Below, one piece after another: positions 47,983 to 57,709 of a DNA stretch of 64,000 bases. The position numbers were made by a program, and so were the translations under genes. The notes beneath the pieces are model-generated. The model was not told where the DNA came from and did not search any database. It worked only from the letters and a program-made list of their open reading frames with translations. This DNA is from Alphaproteobacteria bacterium (GTDB lineage: Bacteria; Pseudomonadota; Alphaproteobacteria; Paracaedibacterales; VGCI01): NCBI GenBank assembly GCA_016870095.1, contig VGCI01000005.1:50001-114000 (forward strand). The letters are read 5' to 3'. The stretch's first letter is position 1; each line of letters begins with the position of its first letter.

Positions 47983-49215
47983 CTATGCAGCTTTTTTGAA
48001 TCGTCGTTTGATGTAATCTTGCAGAAGAATTTGAAATTCTTCTGCAATATGTTCTCCCCGTAAGGTATGAGTTTTTTCCCCATCCATAAATACAGGAGCA
48101 ACAGGTGACTCACCTGTACCAGGTAAACTAATACCAATGTCTGCGTGCTTACTTTCTCCGGGACCATTAACAATGCATCCCATGACAGCAAGGTTTAAAT
48201 TTTCTACACCTGGATATTCCTTTTTCCAAACAGGCATTTGGGCACGAACATAATCTTGAATGGTTTTGGCTAATGTTTGAAAGTAGGTGCTGGTTGTGCG
48301 TCCACATCCCGGACACGCAGAAACTAACGGAGAGAAAGAGCGAAGACCCATCGTTTGTAAAATTTCTTGGCAGACGATAACTTCTCGTTCCCTTGCTTCT
48401 CCTGGTGTTGGAGTTAGTGATGCCCGAATAGTATCCCCAATACCTTCTTGAAGAAGAATTGCCACGGCAGCCGTCGTGGCTACGATACTTTTTGATCCCA
48501 ATCCAGCTTCCGTTAAACCCAAATGCAGTGAATAATTAGATTTATGAGCCAATTCACGGTAAACTGAAATTAAATCCTGAACACGACTAACCTTTGCCGA
48601 TAAAATAATTTGGTCGGGTCGCATGCCAATTTCTTCTGCTAACTTTGCACTATTTAATGTAGAGCTTATCAATGCTTCCCGCAAAATTTCATCTCCACTA
48701 CGTGGATTCGAAGATTTTCCATTTGTATCCATTAGATTTTGGGCCAAATCTTGATCAAGACTGCCCCAATTTACGCCAATACGGATAGGTTTATTAAATG
48801 TAAGGGCGGTTTCAACCATCATTTCAAATTGCTTATCGCGTTTTTCACCAAAGCCTACGTTTCCCGGATTAATACGATACTTCGCAAGGGTTTTAGCGCA
48901 GTCTGGAAAGTCCTTTAAGAGACGGTGACCATTAAAATGAAAGCAGCCAACCAAAGGAACATTAAGACCCGATTTTTCAACAAGTTCACCAATTCTGGCG
49001 ACAGCTTGTGCTGATTCAGGACGATCTACAGTAATACGTACAATCTCGGATCCAGCTTTAGCGAGGCTAATAACTTGTTCGGCTGTCGCATCTGCATCGG
49101 CTGTATCTGTATTTGTCATAGATTGCACAAGAATTGGTGCATTCCCCCCAATTAAATAAGGACCCACTTGAACAGCATGGGTTTTGTGACGTTTAATTTC
49201 TGAGAGTTGAACCAT
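47983..49215 (-). CDS. ispG: 4-hydroxy-3-methylbut-2-enyl diphosphate synthase
   Basis: IspG (GcpE) carries out the penultimate step of the MEP isoprenoid pathway with a [4Fe-4S] cluster. The cluster cysteines lie in VSACPGCGR and in [12 protein letters not shown], and the N-terminal TIM-barrel has [13 protein letters not shown]. The 410 residues are typical. Presence of IspG means isoprenoid precursors are made by the MEP route. It follows the amino-acid ABC transporter genes by 16 bases on the same strand. Confidence 0.96.
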   Translation of the reverse strand: MVQLSEIKRHKTHAVQVGPYLIGGNAPILVQSMTNTDTADADATAEQVISLAKAGSEIVRITVDRPESAQAVARIGELVEKSGLNVPLVGCFHFNGHRLLKDFPDCAKTLAKYRINPGNVGFGEKRDKQFEMMVETALTFNKPIRIGVNWGSLDQDLAQNLMDTNGKSSNPRSGDEILREALISSTLNSAKLAEEIGMRPDQIILSAKVSRVQDLISVYRELAHKSNYSLHLGLTEAGLGSKSIVATTAAVAILLQEGIGDTIRASLTPTPGEAREREVIVCQEILQTMGLRSFSPLVSACPGCGRTTSTYFQTLAKTIQDYVRAQMPVWKKEYPGVENLNLAVMGCIVNGPGESKHADIGISLPGTGESPVAPVFMDGEKTHTLRGEHIAEEFQILLQDYIKRRFKKAA

Positions 49216-49231
49216 GAGGATAGGGACCTTT

Positions 49232-49942
49232 CTATGACACGGTTAAGTTCTTTAAAAATTGTTGAGCTCGTGCGGCTTTAGGTTTTTGAAAGAATTTAGC
49301 CTTAAGTGTATTTTCTACCAGGTTTCCCTGATCAAGAAATAAAATCTGATCTGCGGCCAGTTTTGCAACACGCAGTTCATGTGTGGCCATAATAATCAAG
49401 CGATTTGAAGATTTCAAGCTTTGGATTAGATGAGCAACATCCGAAACCATTTCTGGATCCAGAGCAGAAGTTGGTTCATCAAATAAAAGAATGGGGGGAT
49501 TAACTATGAGGGCACGGGCAATTGCAATTCTTTGCTTTTGTCCCCCGGATAATTGATTGGGAAATTGAGCCGCTTTATCTGCAAGGCCAAATTTTTCGAG
49601 TAGTCTCATCGCTTGCTTGGTTGCTTCTTCTTTTGTTTGATGCTTCAAAGCAATAGGCGCATGAATCAAATTTTGTAAAATCGTCATGTGGGGAAACAAG
49701 TGAAAGCCCTGAAAAACCATGCCAATTCCATAAGCAGGTAAATTTTTTAATGGTTGCCCTTTAAAGGTAAGGATACCTTTATCTGGAATATCAAGGCGAC
49801 TCATGCAACGCAATAACGTTGACTTTCCGCTTCCCGATGGGCCCAAGAGAGCGGCTATTGATCCCATAGGAATTTTAAAGGAAATATCGTTGAGAACGAG
49901 GTGGTGATTAAAAGATTTAGAAAGATTAAGAGCATTAAGCAT
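49232..49942 (-). CDS. Polar amino-acid ABC transporter ATP-binding protein
   Basis: The 236-residue ATPase has Walker [10 protein letters not shown], the Q-loop [14 protein letters not shown] (typical of GlnQ-type proteins), the signature LSGGQKQR, Walker [13 protein letters not shown] and the H-loop MATHEL. It would power uptake with the permease whose stop it overlaps by 8 bases. Substrate is a polar amino acid by family, but which one cannot be read. Confidence 0.9.
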   Translation of the reverse strand: MLNALNLSKSFNHHLVLNDISFKIPMGSIAALLGPSGSGKSTLLRCMSRLDIPDKGILTFKGQPLKNLPAYGIGMVFQGFHLFPHMTILQNLIHAPIALKHQTKEEATKQAMRLLEKFGLADKAAQFPNQLSGGQKQRIAIARALIVNPPILLFDEPTSALDPEMVSDVAHLIQSLKSSNRLIIMATHELRVAKLAADQILFLDQGNLVENTLKAKFFQKPKAARAQQFLKNLTVS

Positions 49943-50591
49943 GGCGCATATTCCGCTCTAAAGCTTTGGCAAAAAGGCTGACCACCATAACCAAGATATA
50001 ATATGCAACAGCTGCAATCAAAAGAGGTTCAAAGAAAAGGTATTTTTCTGAAGCAACAATTTGTGAACGTCGCAATAAGTCTGCTTCACCAATTGTGGAA
50101 ACAAGAGCTGATTCCTTTAACAAATCAACAATTTCATTGACCAAAGCCGGTAAAATATTTCTCAAAGCTTGGGGCAATATTATTGTGCATAATGTGGTGC
50201 GGTAAGATAGGCCTAGTACATGAGCAGCTTCCCATTGTCCTTTATCGATGGCTTGAATGCCTGCACGTATAATTTCTGAACTATAAGCCGCTGAATTAAG
50301 TGAGAATGTAAGAACGCCTGCTTCAAAAGCAGAAAGATTATAGCCTATAAGGGGGGGAAGGCCGAAATAAATAATAAAGAGTTGAACGAGCAGGGGGGTT
50401 CCTCGAAAAACAGATGTATAAATTTCTGCTATCCATCTTGGTGCTTTTAGGTGTGAGATCTTAGCAACAGCAAGTAAAATACCCAAAGGTAAACCGCACA
50501 AAAGGGAGGCAAGGGTAAATTTGATTGTGACCCCCACCCCCTCCAATATGAAGGGGAGAGAGGGCCATATAGCTTCAAAATGAAACGTCAT
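49935..50591 (-). CDS. Polar amino-acid ABC transporter permease
   Basis: The 218-residue protein has about five membrane spans and the HisMQ family segments: FRGTPLLVQLFIIYFGLP, SAAYSSEIIRAGIQAI and the EAA loop GQWEAAHVLGLSYRTTLCTIILPQA. It is encoded between the ATPase and the binding-protein genes with overlaps on both sides, so the three form one transporter, probably with two copies of this permease. Confidence 0.92.
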   Translation of the reverse strand: MTFHFEAIWPSLPFILEGVGVTIKFTLASLLCGLPLGILLAVAKISHLKAPRWIAEIYTSVFRGTPLLVQLFIIYFGLPPLIGYNLSAFEAGVLTFSLNSAAYSSEIIRAGIQAIDKGQWEAAHVLGLSYRTTLCTIILPQALRNILPALVNEIVDLLKESALVSTIGEADLLRRSQIVASEKYLFFEPLLIAAVAYYILVMVVSLFAKALERNMRHA

Positions 50592-51333
50592 GAGGGAGCC
50601 AATGTTCCTTAAGCTTCTTTAAGGAACCGTCAGCTTCCATTTCCGCCAAGATTTTGTCCACTTGGACTCGTAATGGGGATTCTTTTGGAAATGCAACAGC
50701 AGAACCACTAACTTCTCCAGGAAGAGTAATCAATTTAATGTTAGGTCGAGAAGATTTGATGGCTTCTGCTTCTGAAATGCCGAGTATTAAACAAGCCACA
50801 TTTCCATTTTCCATCTCCTGAAGAAGATCTGGGACTTTGCTTAAGGATTTCACACGGACTTCCACATCTTGTGGCAAGGTATCCTTTGCGTAAGTTTCAT
50901 GGACTGAACCGCTTTGTACACCAACCAATTCGCCCGCTAAATCTGTGGCAGATTCAATGGATGAGGTTCCTTTACATAATAGCACACGCTTGGATTTAAT
51001 ATATTCGTTTGAAAAATCAATAGATTTTCGACGTTCATTCGTCGGCGTAATAGAAGAGATAGCTGCGTCTAATCTTCCCGTAGATAAAGAGCCTAAGATG
51101 GCATCAAAAGACATATCCTTAAATGTAACTTCTTTATGAAGACGCTTCGCAATTTCATTCATTAAATCAATATCAAAGCCAACAATTTTTCCTTCTTTGA
51201 AATATTCGAAAGGTGCATAATCCGCAGATACACCAACTGTAAGCGTCTTGCCGCTACCATCCTTTTTGCTATCACAAGCAATAAATAGGAAAGATGCTGC
51301 CAATAAGATACCCATTAATTTTGAAACTTTCAT
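50575..51333 (-). CDS. Amino-acid-binding lipoprotein of the ABC transporter
   Basis: This is a family 3 solute-binding protein: after the signal peptide with lipobox (LFIAC) come TVGVSADYAPFEYFKEGKIVGFDIDLMNEIA, FDAILGSLSTGRLDAAIS and TNERRKSIDFSNEYI, all diagnostic. The start at 51333 is chosen because AGGA lies 6 bases upstream and the signal peptide then has normal length. It is the first gene of the transporter operon; its stop overlaps the permease start by 17 bases. Confidence 0.92.
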   Translation of the reverse strand: MKVSKLMGILLAASFLFIACDSKKDGSGKTLTVGVSADYAPFEYFKEGKIVGFDIDLMNEIAKRLHKEVTFKDMSFDAILGSLSTGRLDAAISSITPTNERRKSIDFSNEYIKSKRVLLCKGTSSIESATDLAGELVGVQSGSVHETYAKDTLPQDVEVRVKSLSKVPDLLQEMENGNVACLILGISEAEAIKSSRPNIKLITLPGEVSGSAVAFPKESPLRVQVDKILAEMEADGSLKKLKEHWLPHDVSF

Positions 51334-51479
51334 TATCATTCCTTTAGGCTGAATTTTCTGAATCATAGTTTAAGTTTTATTGTTTTTATTGAAAAAGTTC
51401 AAGTAGGAAAGATTAATCAGGGATCCTTAGCATAATTGTTATGGATATTTACGGCTATAACGTCTAACTTTTCTCTATA

Positions 51480-51508
51480 TTGACAAAAGTATAATTTGTC
51501 GTGACAAT
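51480..51508 (+). promoter_or_regulatory. Candidate sigma-70 promoter of the FKBP gene
   Basis: A perfect TTGACA is followed after 17 bases by GACAAT, 32 bases before the ATG at 51541. Only the -35 is strong. Confidence 0.4.
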
Positions 51509-51540
51509 TAAAATATCAACCTAAGCAGGAGTTCATTTTC

Positions 51541-52002
51541 ATGATTAAAAAAACTACACTTTTAGCACTTTTAATTGGCTTGTCATTAAACCCAGCATAT
51601 TCAGCAGCTAAGAAAACCACGACAACTGATTCAGGTCTGCAGATTGTAGAAGTTAAGGAAGGCACGGGTAACTTGCCAAAAGCAGGTGACATAGTTCGTG
51701 TTCACTACACAGGAACATTGCCAGATGGGACGAAATTCGACAGTTCTCGCGATCGTAATGAGCCATTTCAATTTACCTTAGGCGAAGGCCAAGTTATTAA
51801 AGGTTGGGATGAAGGGATTTCAACGATGAAAGTTGGTGGCCGTCGAAATCTTATTATTCCTCCTGAACTTGGTTACGGTACACGAGGAGCCGGAGCTACC
51901 ATTCCTGCAAATGCAACATTACATTTTGATGTTGAGCTAATTGGAATTCAAGGTAAAGATAAGAGTGCCTCCTCCAGTAAAGGACAATCCTCCCAATCTT
52001 AA
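51541..52002 (+). CDS. Periplasmic FKBP-type peptidyl-prolyl isomerase
   Basis: The 153-residue protein has a signal peptide (cut after AYSA) and one FKBP domain with [42 protein letters not shown] and [12 protein letters not shown]. The active-site aromatic and Asp residues are in place. It assists folding of exported proteins. The Ser-rich tail is short. A good GCAGGAG site lies before the ATG and a strong terminator follows. Confidence 0.94.
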   Translation: MIKKTTLLALLIGLSLNPAYSAAKKTTTTDSGLQIVEVKEGTGNLPKAGDIVRVHYTGTLPDGTKFDSSRDRNEPFQFTLGEGQVIKGWDEGISTMKVGGRRNLIIPPELGYGTRGAGATIPANATLHFDVELIGIQGKDKSASSSKGQSSQS

Positions 52003-52027
52003 TCAACAGGTTTATCAAACTTAGAAG

Positions 52028-52052
52028 AGGCAGCTGTAAAGCTGCCTTTTTT
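52028..52052 (+). terminator. Intrinsic terminator after the FKBP gene
   Basis: A 7-bp stem AGGCAGC/GCTGCCT with a 6-base loop is followed at once by a run of six T. It lies 26 bases after the FKBP stop and should end that transcript. Confidence 0.85.
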
Positions 52053-52088
52053 ATAGTTGGGTAAAGTTTGGTTAAAAGGTTAATTTGA

Positions 52089-54068
52089 TTAAATATCTAC
52101 ATCTTGAATATGGGGCGCATTTTCTTGAATAAAGTTATATCGGGCTTCTGCATTCTTGCCCATAAGTCGGTCTACAAATTGCGCTATATCTTCATCATCT
52201 TGAATAAATACACGCAATAGCGTTCTTTTATCTCTATGCATGGTGGTTTCGCGCAATTGTATCGGTAACATTTCTCCCAAACCTTTAAATCTTCCGACAT
52301 CTACATTCTTTGCGCCTTTAAAATGATTCTTCAGCAATTGGTCCTTTTCGGCCTCATCTTTTGCATAGACTGATTTTGATCCTTGGGTGAGACGAAAGAG
52401 AGGAGGTTGAGCAAGATAAACATTTCCCGCGTCAATAATGGCGCGCATTTCTTGAAAGAAGAAAGTAAGGAGAAGAGAAGCAATATGTGCACCGTCAACG
52501 TCTGCGTCTGTCATAATAATAACTTTGGCATACCTTAATTTAGTTGGATCACACAATTTTCCCATGCCACACCCCAGGGCAAGACCTAAATCTCTAATTT
52601 CTTGATTGGCATGCAGCTTTTCAATTGTGGCGTTTGCCACATTTAATATTTTTCCGCGTAAAGGCAGAACAGCTTGCGTTGCGCGGTCGCGGGCTTGCTT
52701 TGCGGAACCACCGGCTGAATCGCCTTCAACCAGAAAAATTTCACTATTTTCAGTAATGTTAGTTGTACAGTCCGCTAATTTGCCGGGGAGACGCAATTTT
52801 CGAGTCGCACTTGCTCTTGCCACTTCTTTGGCCTGACGACGCTTGAGACGATCTTCAGCACGACCAATGACGTGTTCCAGAAGTTCTGTTGCGGCTTGAG
52901 GATGAGCTCCTAGCCAGAGGTCAAAATGGTCTTTAACAGTATTTTCAACAAGTCTTGTCGCTTCAACGCTTGCTAATTTCTCTTTTGTTTGACCCTGGAA
53001 CTGGGGCTGATTAATAAAACACGATAGAATGACGTAAGCACCTCCACTGACATCTTCAGCGGTCAACTGATTGGCACGCCGATTGCCAATCCGTTCCCCA
53101 TAATCCTTTAATGCCTTAGTTAAAGCCTGACGAAATCCATTTTCATGTGTACCCCCTTGGGGTGTTGGGATCGTATTACAAAAAGATGAAATCCAACCTG
53201 TTTCATCGCTCGTGAAATCATCGACTGGCCAGGCAACCGCCCATTCCACACGCCCTTGCTTGCTGGGAAAAACGGCTTCTCCTGCGAAAGGATCTTCTGT
53301 GACGCTTGCACGCTCATCTAGCTGGTCTTTTAAATAATCAACCAATCCTGCCGGGTAATGCAATGTTGCGGTTTGGGGGATCTTGTCATTTTCTTTTAAA
53401 AGAGAAGGATCACAAACCCAATTTATTTCAACACCTTTAAAAAGATAAGCTTTGGCACGAGCCATTTGGAATAAAGCGGCAGGCCGGAAGTGTAGATTGT
53501 GACCAAAGATCTCCGGATCAGGGTGAAATCGTAAAGTGGTTCCTCGGCGGCTTGTGGCTCCTTCTTGTAGTTCCAGAGGCGTTGTAGGTTTGCCTTTTGA
53601 ATAGGTTTGACGCCAAAGATTTCGCGAACGAGCAACTTCAATCTCCAGATAGTCTGACAAGGCATTAACAACAGAGACACCAACTCCATGGAGTCCTCCT
53701 GATGTTGAATATACTGCGTTGTTGAATTTTCCTCCTGAGTGAAGGGTTGTCAAAATCACTTCCAGAGCCGACAACTCGGGAAATTTGGGGTGTGGATCTG
53801 TGGGGATGCCGCGGCCATTATCTTTAATGCAAACAATATCTCCCGCTTCAAGACGAATTTCAATACGATTCGCATGACCAGAAACGGCTTCATCCATGGC
53901 ATTATCGAGAACTTCGGCCACAAGGTGATGTAAGGCTTTCTCATCGGTTCCCCCAATATACATACCCGGCCGCTTGCGGACAGGTTCCAAGCCTTCAAGA
54001 ACTTCGATATCCTTGGCGGAATATTCCGTGTTGGTGAGTGCACTGGATTGACGAAAAAGGTCAGACAT
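52089..54068 (-). CDS. parE: DNA topoisomerase IV subunit B
   Basis: ParE is the ATPase subunit of topoisomerase IV. The GHKL motifs DNAMDEA, DNGRGIP and GLHGVGVSVVNAL, the TOPRIM acidic motifs EGDSAGGSAKQARDR and DADVDGAHI, and RFKGLGEM are all intact. The length of 659 residues and the alphaproteobacterial ParE-type MYIGGTDEKALHHLV separate it from the longer GyrB. It is monocistronic here; parC is not in the window. Confidence 0.92.
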   Translation of the reverse strand: MSDLFRQSSALTNTEYSAKDIEVLEGLEPVRKRPGMYIGGTDEKALHHLVAEVLDNAMDEAVSGHANRIEIRLEAGDIVCIKDNGRGIPTDPHPKFPELSALEVILTTLHSGGKFNNAVYSTSGGLHGVGVSVVNALSDYLEIEVARSRNLWRQTYSKGKPTTPLELQEGATSRRGTTLRFHPDPEIFGHNLHFRPAALFQMARAKAYLFKGVEINWVCDPSLLKENDKIPQTATLHYPAGLVDYLKDQLDERASVTEDPFAGEAVFPSKQGRVEWAVAWPVDDFTSDETGWISSFCNTIPTPQGGTHENGFRQALTKALKDYGERIGNRRANQLTAEDVSGGAYVILSCFINQPQFQGQTKEKLASVEATRLVENTVKDHFDLWLGAHPQAATELLEHVIGRAEDRLKRRQAKEVARASATRKLRLPGKLADCTTNITENSEIFLVEGDSAGGSAKQARDRATQAVLPLRGKILNVANATIEKLHANQEIRDLGLALGCGMGKLCDPTKLRYAKVIIMTDADVDGAHIASLLLTFFFQEMRAIIDAGNVYLAQPPLFRLTQGSKSVYAKDEAEKDQLLKNHFKGAKNVDVGRFKGLGEMLPIQLRETTMHRDKRTLLRVFIQDDEDIAQFVDRLMGKNAEARYNFIQENAPHIQDVDI

Positions 54069-54406
54069 AAAAGGAACCTATATTATTGAGCCTAAAATTT
54101 ACTCCCATGACTGGGCGAGCAACAATTAATTTAATTATTAACCAATTTATATTTTTTTCAAGTCTAGGGTTTTGGTTTGAAACGCTCTGCTTGTGTTTCC
54201 GATCAAGGTTTAAAATGTTAAAAAAAATCTGAGTAACATGTCGGCTGATAGGGCAAGGTCATAGGTAAGGAGTTAACAATAGTGTTCAAAATTTGCATAA
54301 TCAGAAAATTGTGAAATTTACGTCACCTTTCATAGACTTGATTTGCCATTACAATCGAGGGATAAATGAACCTCTCCCAAGGGAGAGGTTCAAGTAGCTT
54401 TTTCTT
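54069..54406. other. Intergenic region between parE and rplT
   Basis: The 338 bases include the presumed parE promoter and, near the right end, the hairpin that follows rplT. I saw no coding frame of note and no tRNA fold. Confidence 0.5.
54369..54390 (-). terminator. Hairpin downstream of rplT
   Basis: AACCTCTCCC and GGGAGAGGTT form a perfect 10-bp inverted repeat 17 bases after the rplT stop. On the minus strand it is followed by CATTTAT, without a long U run, so it may terminate weakly or protect the 3' end. Confidence 0.5.
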
Positions 54407-54781
54407 TTAAGCAGCCTTAGCTTGGCTTCCTAAAGCTTTCTGAGCTTGTTCAACAAGCGATTTAAAAGCAGCGGGTTGATTTACGGCTAAATCAGCCATT
54501 ACTTTTCGATCAATCGTAATTCCAGCTTTCAGTAAGCCGTTGATGAAGCGAGAATAAGGCAATCCATTTGCCCGAGATGCTGCATTAATTCGTTGAATCC
54601 ATAATGCCCGAAAATCGCGCTTTTTATTGCGACGATCCCGGTAAGCATACTGCCAAGACTTTTCGAGTCTCTGAATAGCAATACGAAAACACTTACTAGA
54701 GCGTCCTCGAAAACCCTTGGATAATTTTAAAACTTTTTTGTGACGGGCGTGTGTTGTGACGCCTCTTTTTACGCGTGCCAT
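54407..54781 (-). CDS. rplT: 50S ribosomal protein L20
   Basis: The 124-residue basic protein matches L20 throughout: [51 protein letters not shown] and [12 protein letters not shown]. It acts early in 50S assembly. It follows rpmI by 12 bases. In many bacteria infC precedes rpmI, but here the upstream minus-strand neighbour is an acyl-CoA dehydrogenase, so infC is elsewhere. Confidence 0.97.
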   Translation of the reverse strand: MARVKRGVTTHARHKKVLKLSKGFRGRSSKCFRIAIQRLEKSWQYAYRDRRNKKRDFRALWIQRINAASRANGLPYSRFINGLLKAGITIDRKVMADLAVNQPAAFKSLVEQAQKALGSQAKAA

Positions 54782-54793
54782 AATGGTATCTCC

Positions 54794-54991
54794 TTACATA
54801 TGGAAGTAATAGCTAAGGACTTTTTTTGCATCTGCTTCGTGCATAATAGTCATCCCGCGGGCATTACGAAGCATTTTGTTGCTGCGCTTTCTCATGCCGT
54901 GGCGTTTGCCTGCTTGACCCATTTTGACTTTACCAGTTCCCGTGATTCGGAACCGCTTTTTCGCGCTACTCTTTGTTTTCAGTTTGGGCAT
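54794..54991 (-). CDS. rpmI: 50S ribosomal protein L35
   Basis: The 65-residue protein has the L35 pattern [22 protein letters not shown] and [10 protein letters not shown]. It is the first gene of the rpmI-rplT pair. A GAAAGA-type ribosome site lies upstream. Confidence 0.96.
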   Translation of the reverse strand: MPKLKTKSSAKKRFRITGTGKVKMGQAGKRHGMRKRSNKMLRNARGMTIMHEADAKKVLSYYFHM

Positions 54992-55118
54992 TTCAGTCTC
55001 TTTTCTTTCAATGAATGATGTTAGTTAACGTGCCACAACGTATAGGCATACCCTTAAGCCACGCCGTCTTTTACAGGCACAACCTACTTATAGCCGACTC
55101 TCTTCTTAAAATTCAAGC

Positions 55119-56273
55119 TTAATTTCCTTTAAATAACTCTCGTCCGATAAGCATTCGGCGAATCTCTGACGTTCCTGCACCTATTTCATAAAGCTTTGCA
55201 TCCCGAAGGAGGCGTCCAGCGGGATATTCGTTAATATAACCATTTCCCCCCAAAATCTGGATAGTATCTAAACTTAACTTTGTAGCGGCTTCTGCCGCAA
55301 AAAGAATGGCACCAGCTGCATCTTTACGGTTTACGCTTCCCTTATCGCAGGCTTTGGCAACTGTATATACATAAGCTCGGGCAGCATTCATTTGTGTGTA
55401 CATGTCCGCTAATTTTGCTTGAATCAGTTGAAATTCACCAATCTTTTTGCCAAATTGCTCTCGCTCTTGAACATAGGGAATAGCAATATCGAGACAGGCT
55501 TGCATGATGCCAAGGGAGCCTCCAGACAAAACCACACGTTCAAAGTCCAATCCACTCATGAGGACGCGAACGCCTTCGTTGACTTTTCCTAAAATATTTT
55601 CTTTGGGGACTTTACAATTTGTAAAAACCAGTTCACAAGTATTTGATCCCCGCATACCTAACTTATCAAGTTTTTGGGCTGTGGAAAATCCCTCCATTCC
55701 CTTTTCAATGAGAAAAGCAGTTATTCCCTTGGCATGGGCTGATGGATTTGTTTTAGCGTAAACAACGAGAGTATCTGCATCAGGTCCATTGGTAATCCAC
55801 ATCTTTGTGCCGTTAAGAATATAATGGTCACCACTGGCATCCGCTTGCAATTTCATGGAAACAACGTCAGATCCTGCACCTGCCTCACTCATGGCAAGAG
55901 CACCAACGTGTTCCCCCGAAATGAGGTGAGGAAGGTATTTTTGTTTTTGATTTTCTGTGCCGTTCAGATTAATTTGATTAACACATAAGTTGGAATGCGC
56001 ACCATAACTGAGTCCAACGGATGCTGAAGCTCTAGAAATTTCTTCTAAGACAATGACATGCTCTAGGTAACCCATATTAGAGCCACCATACTCTTGCCCT
56101 ACTGTAATGCCCAAAAGTCCTAATTCCCCAAATTTTGGCCATAAATCACGCGGGAATACATTGCTTTCGTCTATTTGAGTGGCACGAGGAGCAATGGCCG
56201 AGGGGGCAAAAGCCTGAACCATATCGCGGACACTTTTGCAAGTTTCGGTTAAGTCAAAATCAAGGACGCTCAC
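55119..56273 (-). CDS. Acyl-CoA dehydrogenase, isovaleryl-CoA dehydrogenase-like
   Basis: The enzyme would oxidise a short branched acyl-CoA with FAD in leucine breakdown. Family features: [30 protein letters not shown], the FAD site [12 protein letters not shown] and [19 protein letters not shown], catalytic-region [20 protein letters not shown]. The GTG at 56273 is taken as start because TAGGTGG lies just upstream and the length (384) then fits the family. The ATG at 56387 would add 38 residues without similarity. Other leucine-pathway genes are not in the window. Confidence 0.85.
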   Translation of the reverse strand: MSVLDFDLTETCKSVRDMVQAFAPSAIAPRATQIDESNVFPRDLWPKFGELGLLGITVGQEYGGSNMGYLEHVIVLEEISRASASVGLSYGAHSNLCVNQINLNGTENQKQKYLPHLISGEHVGALAMSEAGAGSDVVSMKLQADASGDHYILNGTKMWITNGPDADTLVVYAKTNPSAHAKGITAFLIEKGMEGFSTAQKLDKLGMRGSNTCELVFTNCKVPKENILGKVNEGVRVLMSGLDFERVVLSGGSLGIMQACLDIAIPYVQEREQFGKKIGEFQLIQAKLADMYTQMNAARAYVYTVAKACDKGSVNRKDAAGAILFAAEAATKLSLDTIQILGGNGYINEYPAGRLLRDAKLYEIGAGTSEIRRMLIGRELFKGN

Positions 56274-56417
56274 GAATCCACCTATGTGTTGTTGTCTCTC
56301 TCCTATTTTATTATGTACGGTCCCAATTGCTTCGCCAACCCCACAAATTGCCTTGTCAATCATTCCTTTACTTTTCATAGGGTACAATCAAAGTGAAGAT
56401 GAACAATGGAGATAAAA

Positions 56418-56576
56418 ATGACCAAAATATTAGCAGGAATTTGCTTCATAACCCTCCTCAGTGGATGTTGTGGAATGTATACGAACTGTAACCAGCCTCG
56501 AAATAATTCGTTAGGGGCAACGTGTGGATGCGGAAGTGATTGTGCGACAGGTTCGTGCAAAAAAGTAACTTATTAA
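56418..56576 (+). CDS. Small cysteine-rich lipoprotein
   Basis: A 52-residue frame with a good GGAG ribosome site 7 bases upstream encodes a signal peptide with lipobox (TLLSGC, lipidated Cys17). A mature part rich in Gly and Cys follows, with Cys at positions 18, 24, 36, 38, 42 and 47 (TCGCGSDCATGSCKK). The spaced CxC...C...C pattern resembles metal-binding, metallothionein-like or copper-handling tails. It is divergent from the acyl-CoA dehydrogenase. Function is unknown; the combination of ribosome site, lipobox and ordered cysteines makes a real gene likely. Confidence 0.65.
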   Translation: MTKILAGICFITLLSGCCGMYTNCNQPRNNSLGATCGCGSDCATGSCKKVTY

Positions 56577-56752
56577 AGATATAATCGTTAGGCGCCCGGT
56601 ATAAGTTACCTTGTTCTTGGCTCCTAACTTCCTTTCTCCTTCTATTTAGCCACTTTTAATGTGCGACAATTTTTATATTCATAAAAAATTAATCTTTTCG
56701 GCATAATGATTAAATTATGAAAAATTGTATTCAAATGAGAAGAGGAGTCGTA

Positions 56753-57709
56753 ATGCTCAAGACTTTCTTGCTAGCTTGTGTTCTGGGTGTTGCCAGCATG
56801 AGTAAAGGAATAGGTCACACTGGAAATGTATGCGATCCCTTAATACGTAGATACGAGGCGGCACATGGCATACCCCATAAGTTGTTAACGGCTATTTCTC
56901 TAGTAGAATCGGGGCGCAAAGTACAAGGTTCTATTGTAGCTTGGCCGTGGACTATTAATGCCAATGGAAAGCCATATGTTTTTGCAACGAAGGGACAGGC
57001 AATAAGTATGGTTCGCAAACTGCGCCAAATCGGTATTACCAGCATCGACGTGGGGTGCATGCAAGTGAATTTAAAACAGCACCCAGAAGCGTTTTCAACT
57101 CTTGATGCCGCTTTTGATCCAGAAACAAATATTGCCTACGCTGCAAAATTTCTGAAAGCCAAACAAAAAAATAAGGGATCTTGGGGCAATGCTGTTGCAC
57201 ATTATCACTCTGCGACGGCAAAATTTCACTTGCCCTACAAAGCCAAAGTTTTAAAGACTTGGGCTAAAGTTCAAAATGGTAAGATGACTTACCGCGAACC
57301 TCTAGATATTAAAAAATTGACTGCGGAAATGATTCTTGCTGATCTTGAACGCCATAAAGGTGAAATTGTAAATAATGTTGCTACACCTAGCGGTCGTCGT
57401 GTTCCAATGGTGGTAAGATTTGCCCCTTACAGAGTCTTTCAAAAAAATTCGCTCCAGTCACCCCAACTTGTTAACTCAGGTAGGGATCAACGAACAGGTC
57501 CTAAAATTATTCAAGGGTGGTTGCCGAAAGCTTTTGGAAGGGCAATCCACAGATCTTCAGCAAATGTTGTTCTTCAAAAGCCGGTTAGTGTAGAAAATAT
57601 CAGTGTTATTAAAAATTCCATTCCTCTATCCGAGAAGAACAAAAGTGATGGTAAACAGCACAAAGATAAAGTTCCGTCTATTTCAAAATTTCATGCAAAA
57701 TCTCGATAA
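56753..57709 (+). CDS. Lytic transglycosylase (SLT domain)
   Basis: The protein (318 residues from this start) has a signal peptide (MLKTFLLACVLGVASMSKG) and an SLT domain: IPHKLLTAISLVESGR with the catalytic Glu, ITSIDVGCMQVNLKQHP, NIAYAAKFLK and WGNAVAHYHS. It would cleave glycan strands of peptidoglycan. The start at 56753 follows an AGAGGAG site; an ATG at 56717 lies 12 codons earlier. The C-terminal 150 residues are basic and of unknown role. Its last 32 bases overlap the convergent aminotransferase gene. Confidence 0.88.
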   Translation: MLKTFLLACVLGVASMSKGIGHTGNVCDPLIRRYEAAHGIPHKLLTAISLVESGRKVQGSIVAWPWTINANGKPYVFATKGQAISMVRKLRQIGITSIDVGCMQVNLKQHPEAFSTLDAAFDPETNIAYAAKFLKAKQKNKGSWGNAVAHYHSATAKFHLPYKAKVLKTWAKVQNGKMTYREPLDIKKLTAEMILADLERHKGEIVNNVATPSGRRVPMVVRFAPYRVFQKNSLQSPQLVNSGRDQRTGPKIIQGWLPKAFGRAIHRSSANVVLQKPVSVENISVIKNSIPLSEKNKSDGKQHKDKVPSISKFHAKSR

